Origin: Bacteroidales bacterium
GTDB lineage: Bacteria > Bacteroidota > Bacteroidia > Bacteroidales > UBA4181
Assembly (NCBI GenBank): GCA_028700615.1
Contig: JAQVSH010000007.1
Coordinates: forward strand, 1-23,125
Direction of reading: 5' to 3'
DNA: 23,125 nucleotides
This document shows, piece after piece, positions 1 through 7,618 of this stretch. Under the pieces are notes generated by a model. It was not told the DNA's origin, did no database searches, and saw nothing but the letters and a program-made list of their open reading frames with translations. Within the stretch, counting starts at the first letter, position 1. Each line of letters begins with the position of its first letter. A program made the position numbers and the translations under genes.

Positions 1-65
1 GATCAAAGATACGAGAGTGAGACCTTAATTTTCATCCTCTCGGACGTCTATATCGTCATGGGTGT

Positions 66-127
66 TTCATACTATAATAATTTTCTTTTTAATGGTAGTA
101 TGCAGCTCCATGTTGCTGGAAAGTATT
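66..127. repeat. 62-bp direct repeat, copy 1
   Basis: This block recurs at 164-225 with a constant 98-bp offset, no gaps and four mismatches (at 84, 85, 90 and 119). Inside it are inverted arms CATACTA (68-74) and TAGTATG (96-102), then CATGTTGC (109-116), which is complementary to GCAACATG at 151-158 in the spacer between the copies. The unit can therefore form alternative hairpins. No transposase or coding gene is associated. It could be an intergenic REP/MITE-like element or a processing/termination structure for the lipoprotein gene. The family is not recognised. Confidence 0.85.
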
Positions 128-163
128 TTCATACTCTTGGGCGCTGTAAAGCAACATGTTCGG

Positions 164-225
164 TTCATACTATAATAATTTGTTTTTCAATGGTAGTATG
201 CAGCTCCATGTTGCTGAAAAGTATT
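164..225. repeat. 62-bp direct repeat, copy 2
   Basis: Second copy of the block at 66-127, again with the CATACTA (166-172) / TAGTATG (194-200) arms and CATGTTGC (207-214). Its last two bases fall within the TAA stop codon (224-226, minus strand) of the lipoprotein gene, so the repeat begins exactly where that gene ends. Positions 1-65, left of copy 1, hold nothing I can assign apart from a weak CGAGAG/CTCTCG inverted pair (12-17 and 37-42). Confidence 0.85.
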
Positions 226-1504
226 AACGACGACTACCGCCGCCTGAACGGGCACCTCCGCCGGATCCGGAAGAAGAAGGCGCAGGAGAAGAACTCCCGC
301 CCCCGTAATTGCTGCTCCGTCCGTAGGAAGGAGCAGAAGATGCGCCGGAACGGTATGCAGGGGTTGAAACACGGGAGCCGGAAGAAGAAGTTCCGCTCTG
401 AATACGTGTACCTGAAGATCTGGTTCCTGTTGATCCCTGTCTGTTATAGGTCGGGGTATAAGTAGATGAACTCCTGGAAGTGGGTGTAGTCCTTTGCTGT
501 GTGGAAGCGGCCCCCTGCTGCGTTGTCGATCTTTGCTGCGTAGAGACCCTGCCTGTTGAAGAAGTAGCTTCTCTTTGTGCCGTGGAGACCCTGCCCGTAG
601 AAACTCCCGGACGGGTGTAAACTGTACCCCGTGAAGTAGTTGAGGCACTTCCGGTCGTACGTCTCTGTGAGACTCCGGTCTGTGTAGATGCAGAGGTACG
701 TCTCACTGAAGATCCGCCGGCACCGTATGCATTACTCACACTGTTGCGATTGGAAAGTCCGGAATACATAGGAGAAGATCTGCGGGTAACAGGCTCGTAG
801 TTAGCACGGCGGAAATCATCTCTTAAGTAGTGCCGATAACCGTAGTACGGATAGTTCCAGCCCCAGTATCCACCCCAATAGGGTGAGTAATAGGGTGAGT
901 AATAGGGATAACCCCAGCCTCCGCCCCAGCCATATCCATATCCCCATCCAAAGCCGATGCCTATACTCAGACCTCCGCCCCAGTAAAAGGGATCATAGCC
1001 AAAGCCACCGTAATAACCCCAGAAAAAAGGATCATAATATCCGGCCCAATAATAGGGACGAACAAAACGGTATATACGAGAAGAGAAATTAAAATCACGG
1101 TAATAAGGATCATCCAGATAATAGTAATTGTTTACAATGTAACTATTGCGGGAATCCATATAGTAATCCTCTGCAGAGACTACCGCTTCATCGGGATTTG
1201 CAACATAAGAATCCCCCTTCGGATCAACGGATGAAACCGGGGTTTCTCCCTCCTGTTCAAGCGACATTCTGTATTTTTCATAATCCGTCAGCTGTTCAGG
1301 AGCGGATGTTCTGGACTCTGCCGGAGTCACCACAGTCTGATCAGGCCTTATATATTGTGAAGAACCTGATACAACAGAACTCTTACGGCCGGATGATGCT
1401 GAATAATAGACATCATCATTGCTCAGTGAAGTGGTAGTATAAGATGATGAACAGCCTCCGAGCATCAGGCCGGAAAGAGCTAAAGATATAATTTGCTTTT
1501 TCAT
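224..1504 (-). CDS. Tyr/Gly/Trp-rich lipoprotein of unknown function
   Basis: A 426-residue protein with a lipoprotein signal peptide: basic MKKQ start, a short hydrophobic stretch, and lipobox LGGC with the lipidated cysteine at residue 18. A serine/threonine-rich linker follows, then a strongly aromatic and glycine-rich core (about residues 120-225, many YY, WG and YSPY motifs), then a low-complexity Ser/Thr/Arg/Gln tail (about 240-426) with imperfect repeats such as TGRVST and TQQR, ending in Gly/Ser/Arg. GGAGG lies 8 nt before the ATG (1513-1517). No enzymatic domain is visible. The signal predicts anchoring in a membrane facing the periplasm, most likely the outer membrane; no acidic surface-export signal follows the cysteine. 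Similar aromatic-rich Bacteroidota lipoproteins are usually left as hypothetical. It is transcribed divergently from proS. Confidence 0.85.
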   Translation of the reverse strand: MKKQIISLALSGLMLGGCSSSYTTTSLSNDDVYYSASSGRKSSVVSGSSQYIRPDQTVVTPAESRTSAPEQLTDYEKYRMSLEQEGETPVSSVDPKGDSYVANPDEAVVSAEDYYMDSRNSYIVNNYYYLDDPYYRDFNFSSRIYRFVRPYYWAGYYDPFFWGYYGGFGYDPFYWGGGLSIGIGFGWGYGYGWGGGWGYPYYSPYYSPYWGGYWGWNYPYYGYRHYLRDDFRRANYEPVTRRSSPMYSGLSNRNSVSNAYGAGGSSVRRTSASTQTGVSQRRTTGSASTTSRGTVYTRPGVSTGRVSTAQREATSSTGRVSTQQRSTTQQGAASTQQRTTPTSRSSSTYTPTYNRQGSTGTRSSGTRIQSGTSSSGSRVSTPAYRSGASSAPSYGRSSNYGGGSSSPAPSSSGSGGGARSGGGSRR

Positions 1505-1537
1505 AGTAGCGTCCTCCCTGAGTTTCTTTTATTTTTT

Positions 1538-1545
1538 TAATTTTG
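1538..1545 (+). promoter_or_regulatory. Candidate -7 promoter element for proS
   Basis: TAATTTTG matches the Bacteroidota housekeeping -7 consensus TAnnTTTG and lies 63 bp before the proS ATG, inside the divergent spacer with the lipoprotein gene. No convincing -33 TTTG box is visible at the usual spacing. Between this box and the ATG there is a small inverted repeat, TTTACC (1566-1571) and GGTAAA (1580-1585), that would fall in the leader RNA. Confidence 0.4.
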
Positions 1546-1608
1546 CACCCGTAAAAGGGGCAGCATTTACCCCGACTAAGGTAAAACAAAAACCATACCA
1601 ATCCAAAC

Positions 1609-3084
1609 ATGGCTAAGGAAATTACAGGCAGGAAAGAAAATTATTCACAGTGGTATAACGACCTGGTGGTTAAAGCCGGGCTGGCAGATAATTCATCCGT
1701 TCGCGGATGCATGGTGATAAAACCTTATGGACATGCCATATGGGAAAACATGAAAAACGTGCTGGATCAAAAATTCAAAGCGACAGGACACAGCAATGCC
1801 TATTTCCCCCTGTTTATTCCTAAATCCTTTTTCAGCCGTGAGGCCAGCCATGTGGAAGGTTTTGCCAAAGAATGCGCCGTGGTAACCCATTACCGGCTTA
1901 AAAACGACCCCGATGGCAACGGGGTGATTGTGGATGAAGACGCCAAACTGGAAGAAGAACTCATTGTACGTCCCACCTCGGAAACCATTATATGGAATAC
2001 CTATAAGGGATGGATTCAATCATACAGAGATTTGCCCCTTTTGATCAACCAATGGGCCAATGTGGTAAGATGGGAAATGCGTACCCGTTTGTTTCTCAGA
2101 ACCACAGAATTTCTCTGGCAGGAAGGACATACTGCCCATGCCACGGAAAAGGAAGCTATGGAAGAAGCCATGAAAATGATCGGGGTTTATGCTGATTTTG
2201 CAGAGAACTATCTGGCAATTCCGGTCATTAAGGGAACCAAATCCGCCAATGAACGTTTTGCCGGAGCGATTGACACCTATTCGATTGAAGCCCTTATGCA
2301 GGATGGCAAAGCCCTTCAATCAGGCACTTCGCATTTTCTTGGTCAGAATTTCGCCAAAGCCTTTGATGTGAAATTTGCCTCAAAAGAAGGATCCCTTGAT
2401 TATGTATGGGCCACTTCCTGGGGCGTTTCTACCCGTTTGATGGGAGCCCTCATCATGGCTCACTCTGATGATAACGGGCTGGTTCTTCCTCCGAAAATTG
2501 CGCCTGTCCATGTAGTCATTGTTCCGATTTATCAGAAATCAGAACAATTGAGCCTGCTGACTGAAAAAATTCTTCCATTGAAGAAAGAACTTGAAGCGCT
2601 CGGTCTTGTGGTCGATTTTGATGACCGTGACCATGTAAAACCCGGATTTAAGTTTGCGGAACACGAGCTCAAAGGCGTTCCGGTTCGTATTGCCATAGGC
2701 CCGAGAGATCTTGAGAATAACACCCTCGAAATCGCCCGGAGAGATACCCTTGAAAAATGTACGATTGCTTTCAATGAAGCCCCCGGCTATGTCAAAAATC
2801 TTCTGGAGGATATTCAATCCAATATTTTCAATAAAGCATTGAAATTCAGAGATCAGAACACTTACAAGACTGACGACTACGAAGAATTTAAACGGCTTCT
2901 GGATGAAAAACCCGGATTCATTCTCGCCCACTGGGACGGAACTACCGAAACGGAATTAAGAATCAAAGAAGAGACCAAAGCCACCATCAGATGCATTCCC
3001 TTCGATGCAGCGCCGGAGGAAGGAAAGTGTATTTTAACCGGAAAACCTTCTTCCCGAAGAGTCTTGTTTGCAAGAGCTTATTAG
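1609..3084 (+). CDS. proS: Prolyl-tRNA synthetase, archaeal/eukaryotic type
   Basis: Charges tRNA-Pro with proline in the cytoplasm. The 491-residue length and layout fit the type 3 (archaeal/eukaryotic-like) ProRS found in many Bacteroidota: class II catalytic core with RPTSE at 121-125, motif 2 around 154-176 (RWEMRTRLFLRTTEFLWQEG), motif 3 GVSTRLMGALIMAHSD at 272-287, an anticodon-binding domain from about 298 to 400, and the extra C-terminal domain ending in tyrosine. The internal editing domain of bacterial-type enzymes is absent, as expected for this type. ATG at 1609 starts the conserved N-terminus; no strong ribosome binding site is present. The stop is 2 bp from the stop of the convergent meaB gene. 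Confidence 0.97.
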   Translation: MAKEITGRKENYSQWYNDLVVKAGLADNSSVRGCMVIKPYGHAIWENMKNVLDQKFKATGHSNAYFPLFIPKSFFSREASHVEGFAKECAVVTHYRLKNDPDGNGVIVDEDAKLEEELIVRPTSETIIWNTYKGWIQSYRDLPLLINQWANVVRWEMRTRLFLRTTEFLWQEGHTAHATEKEAMEEAMKMIGVYADFAENYLAIPVIKGTKSANERFAGAIDTYSIEALMQDGKALQSGTSHFLGQNFAKAFDVKFASKEGSLDYVWATSWGVSTRLMGALIMAHSDDNGLVLPPKIAPVHVVIVPIYQKSEQLSLLTEKILPLKKELEALGLVVDFDDRDHVKPGFKFAEHELKGVPVRIAIGPRDLENNTLEIARRDTLEKCTIAFNEAPGYVKNLLEDIQSNIFNKALKFRDQNTYKTDDYEEFKRLLDEKPGFILAHWDGTTETELRIKEETKATIRCIPFDAAPEEGKCILTGKPSSRRVLFARAY

Positions 3085-3086
3085 GT

Positions 3087-4193
3087 TCAGGAATTCTTTT
3101 TTAATGAGAGATTTTCAAAGGCATCGAGCAAATACCTTGCTGCGGTAAAAGGACTAATTTCACCCGAGATTACTTTTTTCTCCATCAATGCAATACTGTC
3201 CTTCATCCGGGGGTGTTGATAGAAAGCAAACAGAAAACGGTCCCGGATGAATTCGTTCATCCAGTATCGTGCCTGTTCTTTGCGTTTGTATTCTAAATAT
3301 CCGTTACTTCCTACTCTCTCAAAATATCTTTCCAGCATATTCCAGATATCACTCATTCCCACTCCCAAAAGAGAAGAACAGGTCAAAACTTCCGGATTCC
3401 AACCGGAAGGGGATTTGGGGAAAAGATGCAATGCATTAATATATTGAGCTTTGGCCATATTTGCTTTAGGCTCATTGTCTCCATCTGCTTTATTGATCAG
3501 AATTCCATCGGCCATTTCCATGATTCCCCGTTTAATTCCCTGTAACTCATCTCCGGCACCGGAAATCTGAAGCAAAAGGAAAAAATCGGTCATCGAATGA
3601 ACGGCCGTTTCCGACTGGCCCACGCCTACCGTTTCTATAAATATAATATCGTATCCCGCGGCTTCACAAAGTACTGAGGTTTCCCTGGTCTTTCTTGCAA
3701 CTCCTCCAAGCGAACCGGAAGAAGGAGAAGGTCTGATAAAAGCATCGGGATCAACAGAAAGCGCTTCCATCCGGGTTTTATCTCCGAGAATACTCCCGCC
3801 GGAACGCTCACTGGAAGGGTCTATGGCCAGCACAGCCAATCTTTTGCCTTGCTGACGGGTAAGATAAGTACCCATTGATTCAATAAAAGTACTTTTCCCG
3901 GCCCCGGGAACCCCTGTGATACCAATACGTAAAGAATGACCGGAAAACGGAAGACAACGTTCAATAATCTCCTGTGCTAATTCCGAATGAGAAGGAAGAG
4001 AACTCTCTATCAGTGTAATCGCCTGACTTAATATGCCGGTATTCCTGTTCAGAATTCCATCTACATAGTCATCAGCTTTTAAAACCTTTTTACGATGCCG
4101 CAAAAAACGGGATACCGCAGAATCATCAACAGAGGGAGGTTGAGAGACTCCCTTGTTGACTGATAAAGCACTTTTATGATGATCCTTATCCAT
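3087..4193 (-). CDS. meaB: Methylmalonyl-CoA mutase-associated GTPase MeaB (ArgK family)
   Basis: A G3E-family P-loop GTPase that guards methylmalonyl-CoA mutase, gating adenosylcobalamin loading and protecting or reactivating the enzyme. Seen: Walker A GVPGAGKS (about residues 94-101 from the chosen start), a DPSSERSGGSILGDKTRM segment, the switch region FIETVGVGQSE, the base-recognition motif NKAD, and a C-terminal helical part typical of the dimer arm. I chose ATG at 4193 (368 residues) over an in-frame TTG two codons upstream. The mutase subunits are not in this window. ppiD lies upstream on the same strand, separated by about 60 bp containing a hairpin, so cotranscription is possible. 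The old label 'LAO/AO transport ATPase' for this family is misleading. Confidence 0.93.
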   Translation of the reverse strand: MDKDHHKSALSVNKGVSQPPSVDDSAVSRFLRHRKKVLKADDYVDGILNRNTGILSQAITLIESSLPSHSELAQEIIERCLPFSGHSLRIGITGVPGAGKSTFIESMGTYLTRQQGKRLAVLAIDPSSERSGGSILGDKTRMEALSVDPDAFIRPSPSSGSLGGVARKTRETSVLCEAAGYDIIFIETVGVGQSETAVHSMTDFFLLLQISGAGDELQGIKRGIMEMADGILINKADGDNEPKANMAKAQYINALHLFPKSPSGWNPEVLTCSSLLGVGMSDIWNMLERYFERVGSNGYLEYKRKEQARYWMNEFIRDRFLFAFYQHPRMKDSIALMEKKVISGEISPFTAARYLLDAFENLSLKKNS

Positions 4194-4202
4194 AATCAAT
4201 TA

Positions 4203-4244
4203 CCGGAGTGCAATGAAAATCATTGCAAAATAATTCACTCCCGG
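4203..4244. promoter_or_regulatory. Nested hairpin between ppiD and meaB
   Basis: TGCAATGA (4209-4216) and TCATTGCA (4220-4227) form a perfect 8-bp stem with an AAA loop. A flanking pair, CCGGAGTG (4203-4210) and CACTCCCGG (4236-4244), matches with one bulged C and competes for two bases. On the minus strand no T-tract follows, so this is not a classical terminator. It may be an mRNA processing or attenuation structure between the two genes. Confidence 0.45.
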
Positions 4245-4256
4245 ATAAAGCAAAAA

Positions 4257-6347
4257 TCAATAAAACTTAATCCGTCCGTCTACTACATCTGACAGCTTAA
4301 CCAATGCATCATAGGTTTCATAATTCCCCCGGTTCTGAAGTGAAAGCCCCAAACGGGTTTTCTCAGCAGAATAATCCTCGCTCTGAGCAGGTTCCTTAAC
4401 CTCATTGTTATAAATCATATAAACGCCGCCGGTTCCTTCAATGGGTTTGGACAAAGACCCCTGTTTCAATGCAAAAGCTGTTCCCAGCACCTGATACTCC
4501 ATCCCAATGGAAGGGAGGGTATAAGCAGCAAAATTAACTTCTTTCAGCGTATCCAGGGGTAAAGACAACCTGGAGGCTATCGTTGCAATATCAGCACCTG
4601 CAGAGGTCATCATCGGAGCGATAAGAGCTGCCTTTTTCTGTTTTGTCAGGGTCTGTTTAATATTATAAGCGGCCTCGCTCAAAGACATCGGGCCTTTCTC
4701 GTGAATATCCTTCAACACGGCAACCACATAAACGCTACCCAAATCAAAAATGGGGGAAACAGCTTCTTTTTGAGCCTCAAATGCCCAACGGATAAGCTCC
4801 CGCGGAGAATCTGCTATGCCATTGACCTGCTGATCATTGGCTCCCACCCGTACACAGTTGACAATATTTAATTTCTTTTCTGCAGCTCCTTTTACAAAAG
4901 ATTCGGCAGAGTTGTTTTCACCGGCAAATTGACTTGCATCGGAATAAATTTTCTGTACAGTGGCTGTTCCTGCCTCAATATTTTTAACCAATGTGCCAAT
5001 TTGCACCCGTTTTGTAGCACCTCTCATGTCTTCAACCTTAAGAATAAAAACATTCTGGGTACTTTGCAAAACCATGGTTCCACCCTTTGGAAGGTGATAC
5101 AGGGTATCAGGAAGTTGTCCGTAAGGCAACCATCCCATATCGCCGTCAGCAGGAAGACCGGCGCCCTTTTGAGAATGCAGGGCAAATAAACTTTCAAAAG
5201 ATTGTCCTTTATCCAATTGAGCCTTAATTGCTTCTGCAGAATCGCGAACGGCAGTAAGGGCTTCATTGGTGGCAGCGGGAGCCACTAAAACAATCTGACG
5301 GATTCTCAATGAATCAGGGAAATTGCCGGTTTTAATCAGCTTAGAAACCTTTAAAGCGCCCTCTTCTTCAAAAGGACCGACCATCGTTCCGGGTTCCGCA
5401 TCAAATAAAGGCTGAACCTGTACAGGCAATTCTTCTTTTCCGTAGAAGAACATATCCATAGGTTGGTCAGAATTAAGCCCCAGATAAGCAGAAGCATCGG
5501 GAGCCGTGCCAAAATCCTCTTTCAGTTGTTGTATTTCCGACTCAAGCGCCACGCGATCTTCCTCAGAAGCGACCACCGGGAAGGCAACATAATCAAAATC
5601 CCTGGAGGCATCCTGTTTGTACTTACTCAGATTGGCGTTGTAGTATGCTTTAATTTCCGAATCGGTCAGAGATACGGTAGAATCAGCAATCGCGGAATAA
5701 GGATGATTGATATAAGTAAATGATAAGGTTCTGTTATTTTCCAGATAGTCGGATTTGGCAAGAAATGAAGGAACATAAAGGCCTTTACCGACCAGTTGGG
5801 TATATTTTTCTGCCAGTCTCTGATTGGTAATGTCTCTTTCAAGATTTAACCAGAATTTACGCTGATTACCCGTTTCATCAAGATCCATACTTTTCAGAAA
5901 CCGCAACAAAGCAGTTTTATCAAAAGCTCCGGTTTGCGGATCTGTAAATAATTGTCTCACATATTCATGAGGATCAGAACCCTGAACCATATCAAAAACT
6001 TCATCAGAAGAAATTCCAACACCGGCAGCCTTATATTCTTTTCCCATAATGATTTCACTCAACACCTGCTGATATACCTGATCACGGATAGATGCTGTCT
6101 GAGCTTCATCAAAAGAAGATTGTCCGGTAGTAGTAGTAATATATTCGGTATAATCCTGAAGTCTGGTTTCAAAATCCTGTATACTGACTGTTTCTCCGGC
6201 GGCTTCAATAACCCGGTATCTGGATTCTGAAAACAAAGCCTGCCCGGAACCGCTAAAGTCACCTATGATGAATGCAAGCATAGCCAGACCGATAATGATT
6301 GCAACTGCTGCCCCGGCTCTATTCCTGATATTTTGTAAAGCTGCCAT
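4257..6347 (-). CDS. PpiD-like membrane-anchored peptidyl-prolyl isomerase/foldase (SurA/parvulin family)
   Basis: Predicted periplasmic foldase anchored in the inner membrane, assisting proteins emerging from the Sec translocon. From ATG 6347 the protein has 696 residues: a short cytoplasmic N-terminus, one membrane helix at about 12-29 (AVAIIIGLAMLAFIIGDF), a SurA_N-type chaperone region (about 45-250), and a parvulin rotamase domain at about 348-440 with the IRQIVL start and the DMGWLPYGQLP motif. A long C-terminal region (450-696) looks like a second, degenerate rotamase-like unit. The in-frame TTG at 6401 would add 18 residues before the membrane helix and was rejected; MAALQNIRNRAG is the usual start in this family. 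It diverges from agmatine deiminase across a 157-bp spacer. Confidence 0.9.
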   Translation of the reverse strand: MAALQNIRNRAGAAVAIIIGLAMLAFIIGDFSGSGQALFSESRYRVIEAAGETVSIQDFETRLQDYTEYITTTTGQSSFDEAQTASIRDQVYQQVLSEIIMGKEYKAAGVGISSDEVFDMVQGSDPHEYVRQLFTDPQTGAFDKTALLRFLKSMDLDETGNQRKFWLNLERDITNQRLAEKYTQLVGKGLYVPSFLAKSDYLENNRTLSFTYINHPYSAIADSTVSLTDSEIKAYYNANLSKYKQDASRDFDYVAFPVVASEEDRVALESEIQQLKEDFGTAPDASAYLGLNSDQPMDMFFYGKEELPVQVQPLFDAEPGTMVGPFEEEGALKVSKLIKTGNFPDSLRIRQIVLVAPAATNEALTAVRDSAEAIKAQLDKGQSFESLFALHSQKGAGLPADGDMGWLPYGQLPDTLYHLPKGGTMVLQSTQNVFILKVEDMRGATKRVQIGTLVKNIEAGTATVQKIYSDASQFAGENNSAESFVKGAAEKKLNIVNCVRVGANDQQVNGIADSPRELIRWAFEAQKEAVSPIFDLGSVYVVAVLKDIHEKGPMSLSEAAYNIKQTLTKQKKAALIAPMMTSAGADIATIASRLSLPLDTLKEVNFAAYTLPSIGMEYQVLGTAFALKQGSLSKPIEGTGGVYMIYNNEVKEPAQSEDYSAEKTRLGLSLQNRGNYETYDALVKLSDVVDGRIKFY

Positions 6348-6504
6348 GAAGAAAAAGATTAAATAAAAACAACATTTTTTTGAAGGCACGAATATATACA
6401 ATTGTTGGCAAAAGAAAAAAGATCGGCTTAATTATCTTCTTTCCCTGAATCGTCAAAGCTTTAAAAAATAAGTCTTTTCTTTGCACAGACCAAGACAAAA
6501 CAAT

Positions 6505-7545
6505 ATGACCGGAACCCCAAAATCTCTCGGATACCGATTTCCTGCCGAGTGGGAAAAACATGAAGCCACCTGGCTGACCTATCCTGTTCACGAAGCCTCT
6601 TTCCCGGGGAAAATGGACAAAATCATCCGCCCATACCACCAATTTATTCGTTGTATAGCCACTGCGGAAAAAGTAAAAATCAATGTGCATGACCAGACTT
6701 TGCTTAACTATCTGGAAACTTTGTTTAGAGAAGAAGAAATGGATTTTTCAGCCATTGAGTTTTATATTCATCCCAGTGACGACGTCTGGTGCAGGGATCA
6801 CGGGCCCTGTTTTGTCGTTAATCCTCTGATACCGGAGAAAAAAGCGGTCGTAAACTGGATTTTTAATGCATGGGGGAATAAATATCCTTCTGAGAATGAC
6901 AATAAGATTGCGGAATCAGTCGCCTCTGCCATGAGTCTTCCGGTTTTTAATCCGGGGATCTGCATGGAAGGCGGATCGGTTGATTTTAATGGGGAGGGAA
7001 CTATTCTGACTACGGAGGCCTGCTTACTCAATCCAAACCGTAATCCCGGAATGAAGCGGGAACAGATTGAAAAAACACTGTGTGAGTATTACGGAGTAAA
7101 CAAGATCCTCTGGCTTGGAGACGGCATTGAAGGAGACGACACAGACGGACATGTGGATGACATGACGCGTTTTGTCGGCCCGGATACGGTCGTGACTGCC
7201 GTTGAAAAGAAAAAAAAAGACGAAAACTATCTGAATCTGCAAAACAATCTCAAAAAGCTCTCCTCAATGCGCCTTGCATCGGGCAAACAAATCAACATTG
7301 CTGAAATCCCCATGCCGGACCCTGTATATTGGGAAGGTCAAAGATTGCCGGCATCCTATGCAAATTTTTATCTAACCAATAATGCCGTCATTGTTCCTGT
7401 CTACCAATGTAAACAAGATGATCATGCACTGGAGATTCTCGGGGATTGTTTTCCCGAAAGACGAGTGGTAGGGATTGACTCAACCGATATTGTGTGGGGA
7501 TTTGGAAGCTTCCACTGCCTCAGCCAGCAGGAACCGCTGGTGTGA
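6505..7545 (+). CDS. aguA: Agmatine deiminase / peptidyl-arginine deiminase family
   Basis: Hydrolyses agmatine to N-carbamoylputrescine and ammonia, a step in putrescine synthesis from arginine. The 346-residue protein shows the guanidino-modifying fold: WCRDHGP (Asp98), EGGSVDF, DDTDGHVDD (His216, Asp218) and the catalytic cysteine in FHCLSQQEP (Cys338). ATG at 6505 is preferred to an in-frame TTG at 6481. The sequence just before the Cys (GFGSFHC) differs from the GGGxIHC form common in better-studied agmatine deiminases. The partner N-carbamoylputrescine amidase, often adjacent in other genomes, is not in this window, so exact substrate is inferred from family. The 3' end overlaps a terminator hairpin. 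Confidence 0.88.
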   Translation: MTGTPKSLGYRFPAEWEKHEATWLTYPVHEASFPGKMDKIIRPYHQFIRCIATAEKVKINVHDQTLLNYLETLFREEEMDFSAIEFYIHPSDDVWCRDHGPCFVVNPLIPEKKAVVNWIFNAWGNKYPSENDNKIAESVASAMSLPVFNPGICMEGGSVDFNGEGTILTTEACLLNPNRNPGMKREQIEKTLCEYYGVNKILWLGDGIEGDDTDGHVDDMTRFVGPDTVVTAVEKKKKDENYLNLQNNLKKLSSMRLASGKQINIAEIPMPDPVYWEGQRLPASYANFYLTNNAVIVPVYQCKQDDHALEILGDCFPERRVVGIDSTDIVWGFGSFHCLSQQEPLV

Positions 7546-7552
7546 TTTTTTT
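7523..7552 (+). terminator. Intrinsic terminator overlapping the agmatine deiminase stop
   Basis: CCAGC (7524-7528) pairs with GCTGG (7536-7540) across a 7-nt loop, with a possible flanking G-T pair, and seven T residues follow directly after the TGA (7546-7552). The stem lies within the last codons of the gene. It is short but correctly placed. Confidence 0.5.
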
Positions 7553-7553
7553 C

Positions 7554-7582
7554 TTGAAACAAAACACAATTATCGCTATATT
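7554..7582 (+). promoter_or_regulatory. Possible promoter for the oxidoreductase/transporter pair
   Basis: TTGAAA (7554-7559) and TATATT (7577-7582) are separated by exactly 17 bp and lie 37 bp before the ATG at 7619. This resembles a sigma70 promoter. Bacteroidota normally use a different consensus (TTTG / TAnnTTTG), so the match may be fortuitous in AT-rich DNA. Confidence 0.3.
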
Positions 7583-7618
7583 GCAGGATAATATATATCT
7601 AACCCCAATCCTTTTGAT

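Noticed and set aside
1..4. GATC at the first bases as a cloning-site junction
   Set aside because: Four bases are too little to distinguish from chance.
66..225. The repeats as a CRISPR array
   Set aside because: Only two 62-bp copies with internal dyads, a single 36-bp spacer and no cas genes.
187..648. Long open frames overlapping the lipoprotein gene in other frames on both strands
   Set aside because: They arise from the low-complexity Ser/Arg/Gly coding sequence; their translations show no domain, while the lipoprotein frame has a signal peptide and covers the full region.
1609..3084. Archaeal-type ProRS as a recent transfer from archaea
   Set aside because: This ProRS type is common in Bacteroidota, and base composition resembles neighbouring genes.
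6347..6401. TTG-initiated N-terminal extensions of ppiD, meaB, agmatine deiminase, the thioesterase and the second FHS transporter
   Set aside because: In each case an ATG shortly downstream begins the conserved family N-terminus, and the extension has no conserved content.
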